DNA from: JBBRBB01 sp038206235
Lineage (GTDB): Bacteria; Bacteroidota; Bacteroidia; Chitinophagales; Chitinophagaceae
DNA length: 64,000 nt
Assembly (NCBI GenBank): GCA_038206235.1
Contig: JBBRBB010000017.1
Coordinates: forward strand, 1-64,000
Direction of reading: 5' to 3'
Shown: piece by piece, positions 16,880 to 25,951 of the stretch
Layout: the number at the start of each line of letters is the position of its first letter
Position numbering within the stretch: position 1 is the stretch's first letter
Position numbers and translations under genes: made by a program
Notes under the pieces: generated by a model
What the model was told of the DNA's origin: nothing
What the model saw: the letters and a program-made list of their open reading frames with translations, nothing else
Databases searched by the model: none

Positions 16880-17467
16880 ATGACAGTTAGGCAAATGTTT
16901 TTAAAACTGACGTATCCTTTCTGGATGTGGTTTGCAAAACGAAAGGCAAAAAAAATACAGCATTATTCAAACAACGAATTGAAAAAACCATTACAATCTT
17001 TTTATCAGTTGCATTACACTCGTAACAATAGCAACCCTTTGAATTTTTCTAAATTAAAGGGCAAGAAAGTAATGCTTGTAAATACTGCCAGCGATTGCGG
17101 CTTTACTAATCAGTATGCTGATTTGCAAAAACTTTACTCCCAATTTCAAAACAAGCTGGAGATACTTGCATTCCCCGCCAATGATTTTAAGGAACAGGAA
17201 AAAGGAAGTGATGAGGAGATTGCGCAATTTTGCAAAATAAATTTTGGTGTTACCTTTCCCCTAATGAAAAAAAGCTCAGTAAAAAAAAGCAGGGAGCAGA
17301 ATGCAATTTTTCAATGGCTTACGAATGCTGACATAAATGGCTGGAACAATAAACAGCCTTCCTGGAATTTCTCGAAATATCTTGTGAATGAAGAAGGAAT
17401 ACTAACTGATTATTTTGGACCATCTGTAAGTCCTTTAAGCAACGAAGTTTTGAATGCTATTCACTGA
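16880..17467 (+). CDS. Glutathione peroxidase-family thiol peroxidase
   Basis: A 195-residue protein with the thioredoxin-fold glutathione peroxidase core from about residue 45, preceded by a basic, hydrophobic N-terminal extension (LTYPFWMWFAKRKAKK) that may associate with the membrane. The peroxidatic residue is Cys73 in NTASDCGFTNQYADL, so it is a cysteine and not a selenocysteine enzyme. The tetrad tryptophan is in PSWNFSKYLV. The usual FPCNQF motif is FPANDFKEQEKG: its cysteine is Ala and the tetrad Gln is Asp102. It should reduce peroxides, probably with thioredoxin. The final codons and stop lie inside the first unit of a 72-bp tandem array. Confidence 0.88.
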   Translation: MTVRQMFLKLTYPFWMWFAKRKAKKIQHYSNNELKKPLQSFYQLHYTRNNSNPLNFSKLKGKKVMLVNTASDCGFTNQYADLQKLYSQFQNKLEILAFPANDFKEQEKGSDEEIAQFCKINFGVTFPLMKKSSVKKSREQNAIFQWLTNADINGWNNKQPSWNFSKYLVNEEGILTDYFGPSVSPLSNEVLNAIH

Positions 17468-17860
17468 AAAGATGAAATGATACAACTAAAACATTGGTCA
17501 GACCCGGGCCGGTCAGACCATGTGAATGCTATTCACTGAAAAGATGAAATGATACAACTAAAACATTGGTCAGACCCGGGCCGGTCAGACCATGTGAATG
17601 CTATTCGCTGAAAAGATGAAATTATACAATTAAAAACATTGGTCAGACCCGGGACGGTCAGACCATGTGAATGCTATTTGCTGAAAAAGATGAAATGATA
17701 CAATAAAAAAATTGGTCAGACCCGGGACGGTCAGACCATGTGAATGCTATTCGCTGAAAAGATGAAATTATACAATTAAAAACATTGGTCAGAGCCGGGA
17801 CGGTCAGACCATGTGAATGCTATTCGCTGAAAAAGATGAAATGATACAATTCAAATTATA
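17452..17860. repeat. Tandem array of a 72-73-bp unit (five full copies and one partial) overlapping the gpx stop
   Basis: Units start at 17452, 17524, 17596, 17669, 17742 and 17815. Each has GAATGCTATT(C/T)(A/G)CTGAAA, a short AT-rich stretch, and the block GGTCAGAC-CCGGG-CGGTCAGACC holding two copies of the near-palindrome GGTCAGACC. The first unit begins 16 nt before the gpx stop codon is complete, so the end of the gene was copied into the array or the array into the gene. Units 1 and 2 are identical and the others differ slightly, which indicates recent duplication at the gene-proximal end. The spacing is uniform with no unique spacers, so this is not a CRISPR array. Confidence 0.95.
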
Positions 17861-17920
17861 TCAACTTTGGAATTAAAAAATTAAAATATTGGAATTTGGC
17901 TCAGACCAGGACTACTTAAA

Positions 17921-18682
17921 TTATTTTCTTCCGGCAAAGCGGCTAAGCAGTCTTAATATTTCAAGATATAACCAAACCATAGTTACCAATAAGCCAAATG
18001 CACCATACCATTCCATGTATTTGGGAGCGCCCATTTGTGCACCGCGTTCTATCATATCAAAATCTAAAATCAGGTTTAGCGCAGCAATAGCTATCACAAA
18101 TATTGAAATACCAATGCCCAGCAAACTTGAATCGTACATGAAAGGCACATTGATGTGAAACAAGCCAAGCACCAGCGTAAGCAAATAAAAAATTGCAATG
18201 CCGGCCGTTGCAGTAAACACAATTGATCTGAATTTTTCTGTGGCTTTTATTATTTTAAAATTATACAACAGGAACATAGCGAAGGCAACACCAAAAGTTA
18301 ATCCTACTGCCTGCATTACAATACCAGGATAGCTTTTGGCAAGTGCAGTATTTATTGTAGCCGATATGGCGCCAAGAAAAAATCCTTCCAGTATGCCATA
18401 CAGTGGAGCAAGATATGCAGCCAGCGTGGGTTTAAAAGCTATGACTAATGCAGTTATTAGTCCGCCAATGATTCCTACCCACAAAAGGGTATTCATTAAA
18501 GAATATTGTCCTTTTTCATACAAGTTCCATGTATAGGCTGCGCCTGCAATAACCATGAATAGTAAAAAGCCAAATTTATTAATCGCTCCGCGAACTGTCA
18601 TGGTTTCAGTAACAGAGCTGTCAAATGTTTTATCAAAAATTTTTTGGGATAATGCGGGATTACCCGATTGAAAAAGTGCCAT
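17921..18682 (-). CDS. Bax inhibitor-1/YccA family membrane protein
   Basis: A 253-residue protein from the ATG at 18682 (MALFQSGNPALSQKIF); an in-frame ATG eight codons upstream is less likely. It has seven hydrophobic segments, including FGFLLFMVIAGAAYTW, YLAPLYGILEGFFLGAIS and FVIAIAALNLILDFDMIERG. The last holds the conserved DFD/E-type acidic pair of BI-1 family proteins, and the C-terminal EWYGAFGLLVTMVWLYLEIL is also typical. Bacterial homologues are pH-sensitive calcium leak channels or act with FtsH in membrane quality control. It is monocistronic and convergent with gpx, with the tandem array between the two genes. Confidence 0.9.
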   Translation of the reverse strand: MALFQSGNPALSQKIFDKTFDSSVTETMTVRGAINKFGFLLFMVIAGAAYTWNLYEKGQYSLMNTLLWVGIIGGLITALVIAFKPTLAAYLAPLYGILEGFFLGAISATINTALAKSYPGIVMQAVGLTFGVAFAMFLLYNFKIIKATEKFRSIVFTATAGIAIFYLLTLVLGLFHINVPFMYDSSLLGIGISIFVIAIAALNLILDFDMIERGAQMGAPKYMEWYGAFGLLVTMVWLYLEILRLLSRFAGRK

Positions 18683-18792
18683 AGTTTTTATTTTTATAAG
18701 GCTCAAAATTAAAAGAAATAGCAGTGAAAAATTGTTAATTCATTTTCTATCCTCATCTGAAAAATTACTCACTACGAATTGCAATTTCTTAA

Positions 18793-18825
18793 TTGCCCAA
18801 TTGTCAAATGGTACAATTAATTTTG
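18793..18825 (+). promoter_or_regulatory. Predicted Bacteroidota-type promoter of korA
   Basis: TAATTTTG at 18818-18825 fits the TAnnTTTG -7 element, and TTG at 18793-18795 lies 22 nt upstream, within the range reported for the -33 element. The start codon at 18830 is very close, so the message would have almost no leader. Confidence 0.4.
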
Positions 18826-18829
18826 CACT

Positions 18830-20677
18830 ATGGAAAGAACATTGGAAATCCTGCAAAATGTAGTAATAAAATTTGCAGGAGATAGCGGCGATGGTATGCA
18901 GCTTACAGGTCAGCAGTTTACCAACAACACAGCACTGCTTGGCATTGACCTTGCTACTTTCCCGGATTTTCCCGCAGAAATAAGAGCGCCCATCGGAACA
19001 TTGCCCGGTGTGAGCGGATACCAGATACATTTTTCTTCAGACAAAGTGTATACACCCGGAGACCATTGCGATGTGCTGGTTGCCATGAATGCCGCAGCGT
19101 TAAAAGCAAATCTATTCGGACTGAAAAAGGGAGGAAAAATAGTTGCAAACATGGATGGCTTCGATGCAAAAAATCTTCGCCTCGCCAGTTATACCGTTGG
19201 TATTAATCCTTTGGAAGATGGCAGCCTCGATAATTACGAAGTGATAAAGATGGATGTTACAAAGATGACACGGGAGGCGTTGAAAGAATTTACAGACCTT
19301 GGCATTAAAGAAAAAGACCGTGCAAAAAATATGTTCGTGCTCGGTTTTCTTTACTGGATGTATAATCGCAATCTCGATAATACCATTAACTTTCTGAAAG
19401 AAAAATTCAATCAAAAAGATTCTATTCTACGCAGCAATATAAAAGTGTTGCAGGCAGGATATAATTATGGCGACACCACAGAAACTTTTACCACCACCTA
19501 CAAAGTCGAGAAAGCAAAACTTCCATCAGGCATTTATCGCAGCATCATGGGAAACCAGGCATTGAGCTATGGATTAATTGCAGCTTCAGAAAAAAGCGGG
19601 TTGCCATTATTCTTAGGCAGCTATCCCATTACACCTGCATCAGATATTTTGCATGAGCTAAGTAAACACAAAACTTTTGGTATTAGAACTTTCCAGGCTG
19701 AGGATGAGATTGCTGCCATTACATCAGCGATTGGCGCTGCTTACGGAGGAAGCCTGGGTGTTACGGCTACTTCAGGTCCGGGCATGGCGTTAAAAGCAGA
19801 AGCAATGGGGCTTGCAGTGATGCTGGAAATTCCGCTTCTTATACTCGATATACAGCGCGGCGGTCCTTCAACAGGCCTTCCTACAAAAACAGAGCAGAGC
19901 GATTTGTTGCAGGCATATTATGGAAGAAATGGTGAATGCCCTATGCCTGTGATTGCAGCGAGCACACCCAGCGATTGTTTTGATGTGGCTTATGAAGCAG
20001 TGCGTATTGCCGTGCAGCACATGACGCCTGTAATATTATTGAGTGATGGATATATTGCCAATGGCGCAGAGCCGTGGCGATTTCCGCAAACAAAAGACTT
20101 AAAGCCGATTGAAGTAAATTTTAAAAAAGGATTGGATGAGGGAGATGAAAAATTTCTTCCATACAAGCGTGATAAAAAATTGGTTCGTGCCTGGGCTATT
20201 CCCGGTGTGGCAGGATTAGAGCATCGCATTGGCGGATTGGAAAAAGAAGATGTTACCGGCAATATAAATTACGAGCCGGAAAATCATCAGCACATGGTGA
20301 AAACACGGCAGGCAAAAGTAGATAAGATTGCAGATTATATTCCTTTGCAACAACTCGATAGCGGGCATGAAAAAGGAAAGGTGCTGCTGCTTGGATGGGG
20401 CAGCACGTATGGCGCCATTAAAAGTGCGGTGTTGGAATTACAGCAACATGGCAAAGAAGTAAGTCATGTACATATTCGTTACATAAGACCTTTCCCAAAA
20501 AACCTCGGTGATATTTTGAAAAATTTTGAAACGGTTTTAATCCCTGAAATAAATAATGGCCAGCTAATAAGAATTATCCGCGACCAATTCTTTGTTGATG
20601 CAAAAGGCTATAATAAAATAATGGGTGTGCCAATTACTAAAACAGAGTTGGTGTACGAGATAGAGAAATATTTGTAA
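18830..20677 (+). CDS. korA: 2-oxoacid:ferredoxin oxidoreductase, fused gamma-alpha subunit
   Basis: A 615-residue subunit of a 2-oxoglutarate- or pyruvate-type ferredoxin oxidoreductase. Residues 10-190 form the gamma domain (KFAGDSGDGMQLTGQQF, FPAEIRAPIGTLPGVSG). From about residue 225 comes the alpha domain with GSYPITPASDILHEL, which contains the YPITP motif, and GGPSTGLPTKTEQSDL. The complex oxidatively decarboxylates a 2-oxoacid, with CoA and ferredoxin, in central metabolism. It needs a beta subunit that binds thiamine diphosphate and an Fe-S cluster. That gene normally follows directly, but here the next 270 nt are noncoding and the following genes are convergent, so the beta subunit must be elsewhere. 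The symbol assumes the 2-oxoglutarate type. Confidence 0.88.
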   Translation: MERTLEILQNVVIKFAGDSGDGMQLTGQQFTNNTALLGIDLATFPDFPAEIRAPIGTLPGVSGYQIHFSSDKVYTPGDHCDVLVAMNAAALKANLFGLKKGGKIVANMDGFDAKNLRLASYTVGINPLEDGSLDNYEVIKMDVTKMTREALKEFTDLGIKEKDRAKNMFVLGFLYWMYNRNLDNTINFLKEKFNQKDSILRSNIKVLQAGYNYGDTTETFTTTYKVEKAKLPSGIYRSIMGNQALSYGLIAASEKSGLPLFLGSYPITPASDILHELSKHKTFGIRTFQAEDEIAAITSAIGAAYGGSLGVTATSGPGMALKAEAMGLAVMLEIPLLILDIQRGGPSTGLPTKTEQSDLLQAYYGRNGECPMPVIAASTPSDCFDVAYEAVRIAVQHMTPVILLSDGYIANGAEPWRFPQTKDLKPIEVNFKKGLDEGDEKFLPYKRDKKLVRAWAIPGVAGLEHRIGGLEKEDVTGNINYEPENHQHMVKTRQAKVDKIADYIPLQQLDSGHEKGKVLLLGWGSTYGAIKSAVLELQQHGKEVSHVHIRYIRPFPKNLGDILKNFETVLIPEINNGQLIRIIRDQFFVDAKGYNKIMGVPITKTELVYEIEKYL

Positions 20678-20892
20678 CATGTACTCCAAATGCTTTTCTG
20701 CGCAGGCTATAATTATAATTAAAGCAGGGCAAAGTTATTTAATCTTTTCCGCTCTTCTGCACCAGCGTATGTACTTGCGTGTAAGGCGGTTTCTTTAAAG
20801 TGATTTATTATGCATGGCGTTGTGGTTTTCCTAAATATGTAAAAACTTTGTAAGGGTAAATGATGTTTTATTATCGCCTGCATGGCGCATAA

Positions 20893-20926
20893 GAAAAAAC
20901 CATTCCGCCGTTAAGCGAAATGGTTA
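20893..20926 (-). terminator. Terminator of the bamA-skp transcript
   Basis: On the minus strand an AACCATT...AATGGTT stem, extended imperfectly inwards, is followed by a T run. It lies just after the stop codon of the second OmpH-like gene. Confidence 0.6.
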
Positions 20927-20950
20927 GAAAAATATTATGTCACCAGATGT

Positions 20951-21547
20951 TTATTGTTGCGGTTTGGTTCCTGGTTTCTGCGTATTAGCTGCATTTTGCT
21001 GTGCGCCGCCCAATTCGGGAGGCAGTGTTATGTTCAGCTCTTTCGCTACTAAGGGAAATATATTTTCAACCGCAGATGAGCCTAATTCGTAGGTATTCGG
21101 TTTTAGAATGAGCGTATATTTTTTTGTATCAAGCACTTTTTTATAAGCCGCAGCGACCTTCTCGTACAGCGGCTGTGCCATTGCTCCTCTTTTATCGTCT
21201 GATTTTCGCTGCGCTATTTGTTGCCAGTAAATTAAATTGAAAGCTATTTGCTGGCGCTGATTGTTTGTGTAATCGAGAACTGCTTTGGGTTTGCTGGCAG
21301 CAGAGTCAGATTTAAAAGTACTGTCAAGCCGCTTGTATTCACTTTGATAAATTTCATATTCACTGCCGAGAGAATCTCTTTCATATATCTGGGTAAGACT
21401 GTCAATTGCACGATAGCCGGGCATTGCCTGAACCATTAAATCAATATCAAATACCCCTATTTTTAAGGGTGCAGTTTGAGCCATGCTATTCGTGGCTGTT
21501 AGAAGCAATGCTGCAAAAACAATGACTGATAAAAAAACATTTTTCAT
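20951..21547 (-). CDS. OmpH/Skp-family periplasmic chaperone, second copy
   Basis: A 198-residue exported protein. The signal peptide runs to about residue 24 (MKNVFLSVIVFAALLLTATN, then SMAQ). The mature part starts with LKIGVFDIDLMVQAMPGYRA, the Skp-like first strand, followed by a long charged helical region. Near the end it has ILKPNTYELGSSAVENIFPL and a Gln/Asn/Pro-rich tail. Skp-type proteins form trimeric tentacles that carry unfolded outer-membrane proteins to the BAM complex. It is the last gene of the bamA cluster and differs clearly from its neighbour, so this is an old duplication. In many relatives the next gene is murI; it is absent here. Confidence 0.85.
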   Translation of the reverse strand: MKNVFLSVIVFAALLLTATNSMAQTAPLKIGVFDIDLMVQAMPGYRAIDSLTQIYERDSLGSEYEIYQSEYKRLDSTFKSDSAASKPKAVLDYTNNQRQQIAFNLIYWQQIAQRKSDDKRGAMAQPLYEKVAAAYKKVLDTKKYTLILKPNTYELGSSAVENIFPLVAKELNITLPPELGGAQQNAANTQKPGTKPQQ

Positions 21548-21580
21548 TTGTATGTTTAATTTTTGTTTTAAATAAAGCGT

Positions 21581-22096
21581 TTAATCTTTCACACCCAATT
21601 GTTGCAATACATCGGTACTGCGGTCAAGTTTTGGGTCGGCAAAGATAACAGTAATTCCCTCACTTTTATCCAGAATGAAATCATAACCTTTAGTCACTGC
21701 AATTTTTTGAACTGCGTTGTAAACTTTATCCTGTATAGGCTTTACTAATTTTTGTCTTTCCTTAAATAAATCGCCTTCATAGCCAAATCTTCTTTTTTGC
21801 AGGTCTCTCAGTTCTTTTTCTTTATTAAACAATTCATCCTCTCTCTTCTTTTTTAATTCATCGCTGAGCATATACTGCTCGGCATCGTAGTTTTTATACA
21901 TCTGGTCCAATTGTGATTGAAGCCCATCAATTTCTTTTTGCCACTGTTCGCTCACCTGCTGCAATTTTTTATCAGCATCGGTATACTCGGGCATTTTACT
22001 AAGAATATATTTTGTATCAATAATTGCATAGCGTTGTGCTTTTACGCTGCCGGTAAATAATAGAGCAAGAAAAGCAATGAAGATTATTTTTTTCAT
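21581..22096 (-). CDS. OmpH/Skp-family periplasmic chaperone, first copy
   Basis: A 171-residue protein with a signal peptide ending SVKAQ. The mature part begins RYAIIDTKYILSKMPEYTDA, followed by a long coiled-coil region rich in Lys, Glu and Gln, and ends with YDFILDKSEGITVIFADPKL and DVLQQLG. The strands at both ends with helical arms between them are the Skp/OmpH architecture. It is 33 nt upstream of the second copy and 155 nt downstream of bamA, so it probably belongs to the same transcript and supplies outer-membrane protein chaperones to BamA. Confidence 0.92.
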   Translation of the reverse strand: MKKIIFIAFLALLFTGSVKAQRYAIIDTKYILSKMPEYTDADKKLQQVSEQWQKEIDGLQSQLDQMYKNYDAEQYMLSDELKKKREDELFNKEKELRDLQKRRFGYEGDLFKERQKLVKPIQDKVYNAVQKIAVTKGYDFILDKSEGITVIFADPKLDRSTDVLQQLGVKD

Positions 22097-22251
22097 ACCA
22101 ATAATTTATTTATTTAAATGGAATTGAATGATGAAATGAAAATACAACAAACAGCATAATTAATTTGATTGTAAAAATGCGTTAATAAAATTTTGATGAA
22201 TATGAATTGAATGATATACAATGATTCAGATGATGAAAATGATAAATGAAA

Positions 22252-25008
22252 TTATTCGGCCTCAAAGCCCAGCATAAAGGTAAATTTTGAAGCGTCTTTA
22301 AAAGTGCCATTGGGCGTAAACCTGTCGAGACCAATACCGTAATCAAATCCAAGTAATCCAAACATAGGTAAAAAGAATCTCATGCCTACACCCACGGAAC
22401 GGCGAAGCCTGAAAGGATTATAATCTTGAAATGAATACCATCCGTTTGCAGCTTCAAAAAAAGTTAATCCATAAATGGTGCTGTTTGCGGCAAGACTAAA
22501 TGGATAACGCAACTCTAATGTGTATTTATTAAAAATGGTAAAATATTGAGAAGCGCCCTGCTGGTCTGGATTTATTCTGGGGTCAGAACTTTCATACACG
22601 GGATAACCTCTTTGAGAAATAATATCGTAGCCAAGAAGTGCATAGCTGTTACTGATTCCCGCATCGCCAACCTGAAAACGTTCGAAGGGTGAAATATTCA
22701 AATCTTTATTATAGCGACCAATAAATCCATACTTGGCAGCCATTTTTAAAACGAATTGTTTATTCTTGTCTTCTCCCTTGCCTCTGCCGAGAGGCACATA
22801 CCATTCACTTGTAAAACGCCACTTATGATATTCTATCCATTGGTAAGGATTATCTGAAGTTAAAATACTTTTATCCAGTAAAGAATAGGGAGGAGTTAGC
22901 TGAAGGCTAAGCAAAAAATTTGAGCCTGACCTCGGATAGATCGGCTGATCCACCGAAGATCGCTGCAGAGAAAATTTTAAGCTGAGATTATTTGAAAATC
23001 CATTATTGAAGCCGGGCAAATTGCGACTGTCAATAAAATAATTTTTTAAATGATAGAGCGCATAATTAAATGTGACGCCTGCCGAGAAATAATCATCAGG
23101 CCAATGCAATTGTTTTGAAAAGCCTACAGCAAAACCCGTTGTTTTAAAGAATGATGTATCAGCGGCGTTTTTTGTGTAGGTACCTGTGAAGGGGTCGTAA
23201 GCATTAGCAAACTTAGTATCGTACAGGCTTACTGAAAATGCATTTCTTTTTCTGCCGCCAAACCAAGGCTCTGTAAATGATACATTGTAAGAGCGATATG
23301 CCCTTCCATTGCTTTGCACACGCAGGCTAAGCTTTTGCCCATCGCCTACGGGCAAAGGGTCCCATGCTTTTTTGTTGAAAATATTATTGATTGAAAAATT
23401 GTTAAACGAAATACCGAGTGTGCCTGTTAATCCAATGCCGCCGCCAAAGCCTGCGCTTAATTCAAGCTGGTCGCTTGATTTTTCTTCAACAGCCCAGGTA
23501 ACATCTACGGTGCCATCTTCCTGGTTGGGAACAATGTTGGGGACAATTTTTTCCTGGTCAAAAAAACCGAGATTAGCAATTTCACGCTGTGAACGAATAA
23601 GGTCTGCCCGGCTAAATTTTTCTCCCGGAAGTGTTCTTAGCTCACGCCGTATTACATATTCTTTGGTGCGGTCGTTGCCTGTAATTTTTATGTTTTTGAA
23701 AGTAGCCTGTGCGCCTTCAATAATTTTAATTTCAAAATCAATGGTATCATTATTCACTGCTGTTTCAATCGGGTTAATTTGGAAGAAGAGGTATCCATCA
23801 TCCATGTACAATCCACTAATATCACCGCCTTCGGGAGATAAGGATTTACCGAGCTTTTTGTTTAAAATATCAAGGTTATAAATATCTCCTTTTTTTATGG
23901 CGAGAATTGCAGTAAGCAATGAATCGGAATAAAGTGTGTTTCCCTTCCATGCTATGTTTCCGAAATAATATTTTTTGCCCTCTTCTAATTTAATATCAAT
24001 ATTCATATTATTCCGGGCATTGAAATATTGAGTGTCTTTTAGAATAATTGCATCTCTGTATCCTAATGAATTATAATAATCAATCACGTTGTCTTTATCC
24101 TCTTCATATTTTTTTTCATTGTATTTGGCTGATGAGAAAGGTTTAATGCGAATGTATGGCTCCAGCACACTGCGGGTTTTGGTGTATGAGAAATATCCTT
24201 TATCTGCAAGGTAATCGGCGAAAGTATATTTTTCAGGTTCGCCGAGAGCTTCGTATCCTTTATCAGGAAATAAAGTCAAGCGGCTCATTTCTTTTGTTCC
24301 CTTCAACTGGCCCTTGAGCTTTTGTTCATTAACCGTATTGCCAATAAAATTAATTTCATTAATCTTTACCTTCTCCCCTTTATCAATTGTAAAAACAAGA
24401 ATGGAGGAATTTTGAAAAGAGGTGTCTTTTTTTTCTGCTGCCGATACCGATATATTTCTAAAGCCTTTATCAGAATAATATTTTTTAATGGCTTCTGCAG
24501 ATGTGCGTTTCAGGTTTTCAGTAATTACTCTGCCAATTATCAAACCTGTTTTTGTTCCCAGTTCCTCTTTCTCACTTTTTTTTATGCCTTCAAATTTGTA
24601 AGATGATAAACGCGGACGCTCAGTAACATTTATTTCAACCGCTATGCTATCGTCCTGCAGATTGGTGAGGTAAATGGCTACATCGCTAAAATAATTTTGC
24701 TCCCAAAGCTTAGTGATTGCTTTTGAAAAATCATCTCCGCCGGGTATCACAACTTCATCTCCCACATTAAGACCTGAAACAGAGATAAGAAGCGCCTGAT
24801 CAAAATCGTGATTACCTGTTACGGCAACTTCTTTTATTTTATATTTTTTTGGAGTTTTTTGATTGAAGATATTAAGCAAGTCTGCATTAAGTGAAGTAAC
24901 GGGTTTGGTTGTATCTGTTTTAGTTGAATCGGGCTGCTGCCCAAAAGCAAATTGCATACTTATCAAAAACAAAATTGCAAGTAAAAAAATTTTTGAAAAT
25001 GGATGCAT
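22252..25008 (-). CDS. bamA: BamA, outer-membrane protein assembly factor
   Basis: A 918-residue protein with a signal peptide ending MQFAFGQQ. POTRA domains follow at about 55-440, recognisable by repeated motifs such as KYKIKEVAVTGNHDFDQALL and KVKINEINFIGNTVNEQKLK. From about 500 to the end lies the 16-stranded barrel, with LSAGFGGGIGLTGTLGISF and the late FLPMFGLLGFDYGIGLDRF. It is the essential insertase for outer-membrane beta-barrels. The last residues are FMLGFEAE and not the usual aromatic end. Its neighbours are uppS upstream and two Skp-like chaperones downstream, the standard Bacteroidota arrangement. Confidence 0.95.
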   Translation of the reverse strand: MHPFSKIFLLAILFLISMQFAFGQQPDSTKTDTTKPVTSLNADLLNIFNQKTPKKYKIKEVAVTGNHDFDQALLISVSGLNVGDEVVIPGGDDFSKAITKLWEQNYFSDVAIYLTNLQDDSIAVEINVTERPRLSSYKFEGIKKSEKEELGTKTGLIIGRVITENLKRTSAEAIKKYYSDKGFRNISVSAAEKKDTSFQNSSILVFTIDKGEKVKINEINFIGNTVNEQKLKGQLKGTKEMSRLTLFPDKGYEALGEPEKYTFADYLADKGYFSYTKTRSVLEPYIRIKPFSSAKYNEKKYEEDKDNVIDYYNSLGYRDAIILKDTQYFNARNNMNIDIKLEEGKKYYFGNIAWKGNTLYSDSLLTAILAIKKGDIYNLDILNKKLGKSLSPEGGDISGLYMDDGYLFFQINPIETAVNNDTIDFEIKIIEGAQATFKNIKITGNDRTKEYVIRRELRTLPGEKFSRADLIRSQREIANLGFFDQEKIVPNIVPNQEDGTVDVTWAVEEKSSDQLELSAGFGGGIGLTGTLGISFNNFSINNIFNKKAWDPLPVGDGQKLSLRVQSNGRAYRSYNVSFTEPWFGGRKRNAFSVSLYDTKFANAYDPFTGTYTKNAADTSFFKTTGFAVGFSKQLHWPDDYFSAGVTFNYALYHLKNYFIDSRNLPGFNNGFSNNLSLKFSLQRSSVDQPIYPRSGSNFLLSLQLTPPYSLLDKSILTSDNPYQWIEYHKWRFTSEWYVPLGRGKGEDKNKQFVLKMAAKYGFIGRYNKDLNISPFERFQVGDAGISNSYALLGYDIISQRGYPVYESSDPRINPDQQGASQYFTIFNKYTLELRYPFSLAANSTIYGLTFFEAANGWYSFQDYNPFRLRRSVGVGMRFFLPMFGLLGFDYGIGLDRFTPNGTFKDASKFTFMLGFEAE

Positions 25009-25131
25009 TTTTCTGAGGGATGTTTATTCTATTTTTCAGCAGATAACCTGTATTCCGTTGGTTGCTTTCTGATGAATTTTTAACGGCAGCAAATTAGCCG
25101 TAATAATTAAAAGTGTTTGTTAAATAAGAAA

Positions 25132-25171
25132 CTAATGTGCTAATGTGCTAATGTGCTAATGTGCTAATGTG
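25132..25171. repeat. Five tandem copies of CTAATGTG covering the uppS stop codon
   Basis: Units lie at 25132, 25140, 25148, 25156 and 25164, all identical. The uppS stop codon is in the third unit (25148-25150), and the last residues HISTLAH are encoded by the repeat. The unit length is 8, so a change in copy number on the coding side alters the frame and tail. Confidence 0.9.
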
Positions 25172-25918
25172 CTGCAACTGTTCGCCTGTTTTACCGAAAC
25201 GTCTTTCACGGCGCTGAAAATCTAACACTGCTTCAAAAAGATTTTCTTTTTTAAAATCGGGCCAGCGTGTATTGGTGAAGTATAATTCTGCATAAGCGAG
25301 TTGGTAGAGTAAAAAATTACTTATCCGGTATTCTCCGCTGGTGCGAATCATTAATTCTGGGTCTGGGAAATTGCTTGTGGAAAGATAACTTTCCAACGTG
25401 TATTGAGTAATAGTGACAGGGTCTATAACTCCTGCCTGCACATCGAAAGCAATATTTTTTACTGCATTAACAAGCTCCCATCGGCTGCTGTAGCTCAGCG
25501 CCATGATTAAATTGAATTTAGTATTCTTGCTGGTTTCGAATAAAGCTTCTTCTAATTCGCGGCGGGCATATTGGGGCAGCATATCCATATCGCCTATTAC
25601 ATGCAGCTTAATATTATTTTTATTTAATGTGGCTACTTCTTTGCGTACGGTATTTACTAAAAGTTCCATCAAACCATCTACTTCATTTTTTGGCCTATCC
25701 CAATTTTCTGTGCTGAAAGCATATAGTGTAAGATATTCAATACCCAATTCGGCGCATCCTTCCAAAATACTTCGCACACTTTCTACTCCATGAAAATGAC
25801 CATACAATCTGTCTTGCCCCTGCTCCTCTGCCCATCGTCCATTGCCATCCATAATAACTGCAATGTGGCGTGGCAGTGCATTCATATCAATCTTATCTTT
25901 CAAATCGTCCATAGCCAT
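25148..25918 (-). CDS. uppS: Isoprenyl transferase (undecaprenyl diphosphate synthase)
   Basis: A 256-residue cis-prenyltransferase. The catalytic loop IAVIMDGNGRWAEEQGQDR (residues about 18-36) holds the conserved Asp. The next signatures are LTLYAFSTENWDRP and MIRTSGEYRISNFLLYQLAY, followed by FTNTRWPDF. It makes undecaprenyl diphosphate, the lipid carrier for peptidoglycan and other envelope glycans. The sequence RTSGEYRISNFL has Tyr where most have Gln or Glu after SGE, a mild variant. The C-terminal tail QLQHISTLAH is encoded by an octamer repeat and is probably not essential. It lies upstream of bamA in the envelope cluster. Confidence 0.94.
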   Translation of the reverse strand: MAMDDLKDKIDMNALPRHIAVIMDGNGRWAEEQGQDRLYGHFHGVESVRSILEGCAELGIEYLTLYAFSTENWDRPKNEVDGLMELLVNTVRKEVATLNKNNIKLHVIGDMDMLPQYARRELEEALFETSKNTKFNLIMALSYSSRWELVNAVKNIAFDVQAGVIDPVTITQYTLESYLSTSNFPDPELMIRTSGEYRISNFLLYQLAYAELYFTNTRWPDFKKENLFEAVLDFQRRERRFGKTGEQLQHISTLAH

Positions 25919-25951
25919 AATTTATTGGCGGGAGACAAAGGTAGTGAAATG

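Noticed and set aside
17452..17860. CRISPR-like array
   Set aside because: The units are 72-73 bp and similar along their whole length, with no constant-repeat/unique-spacer pattern and no cas genes.
23309..23881. 190-codon plus-strand frame
   Set aside because: It is antisense to bamA, whose POTRA and barrel regions are clear; its composition is that of a shadow.
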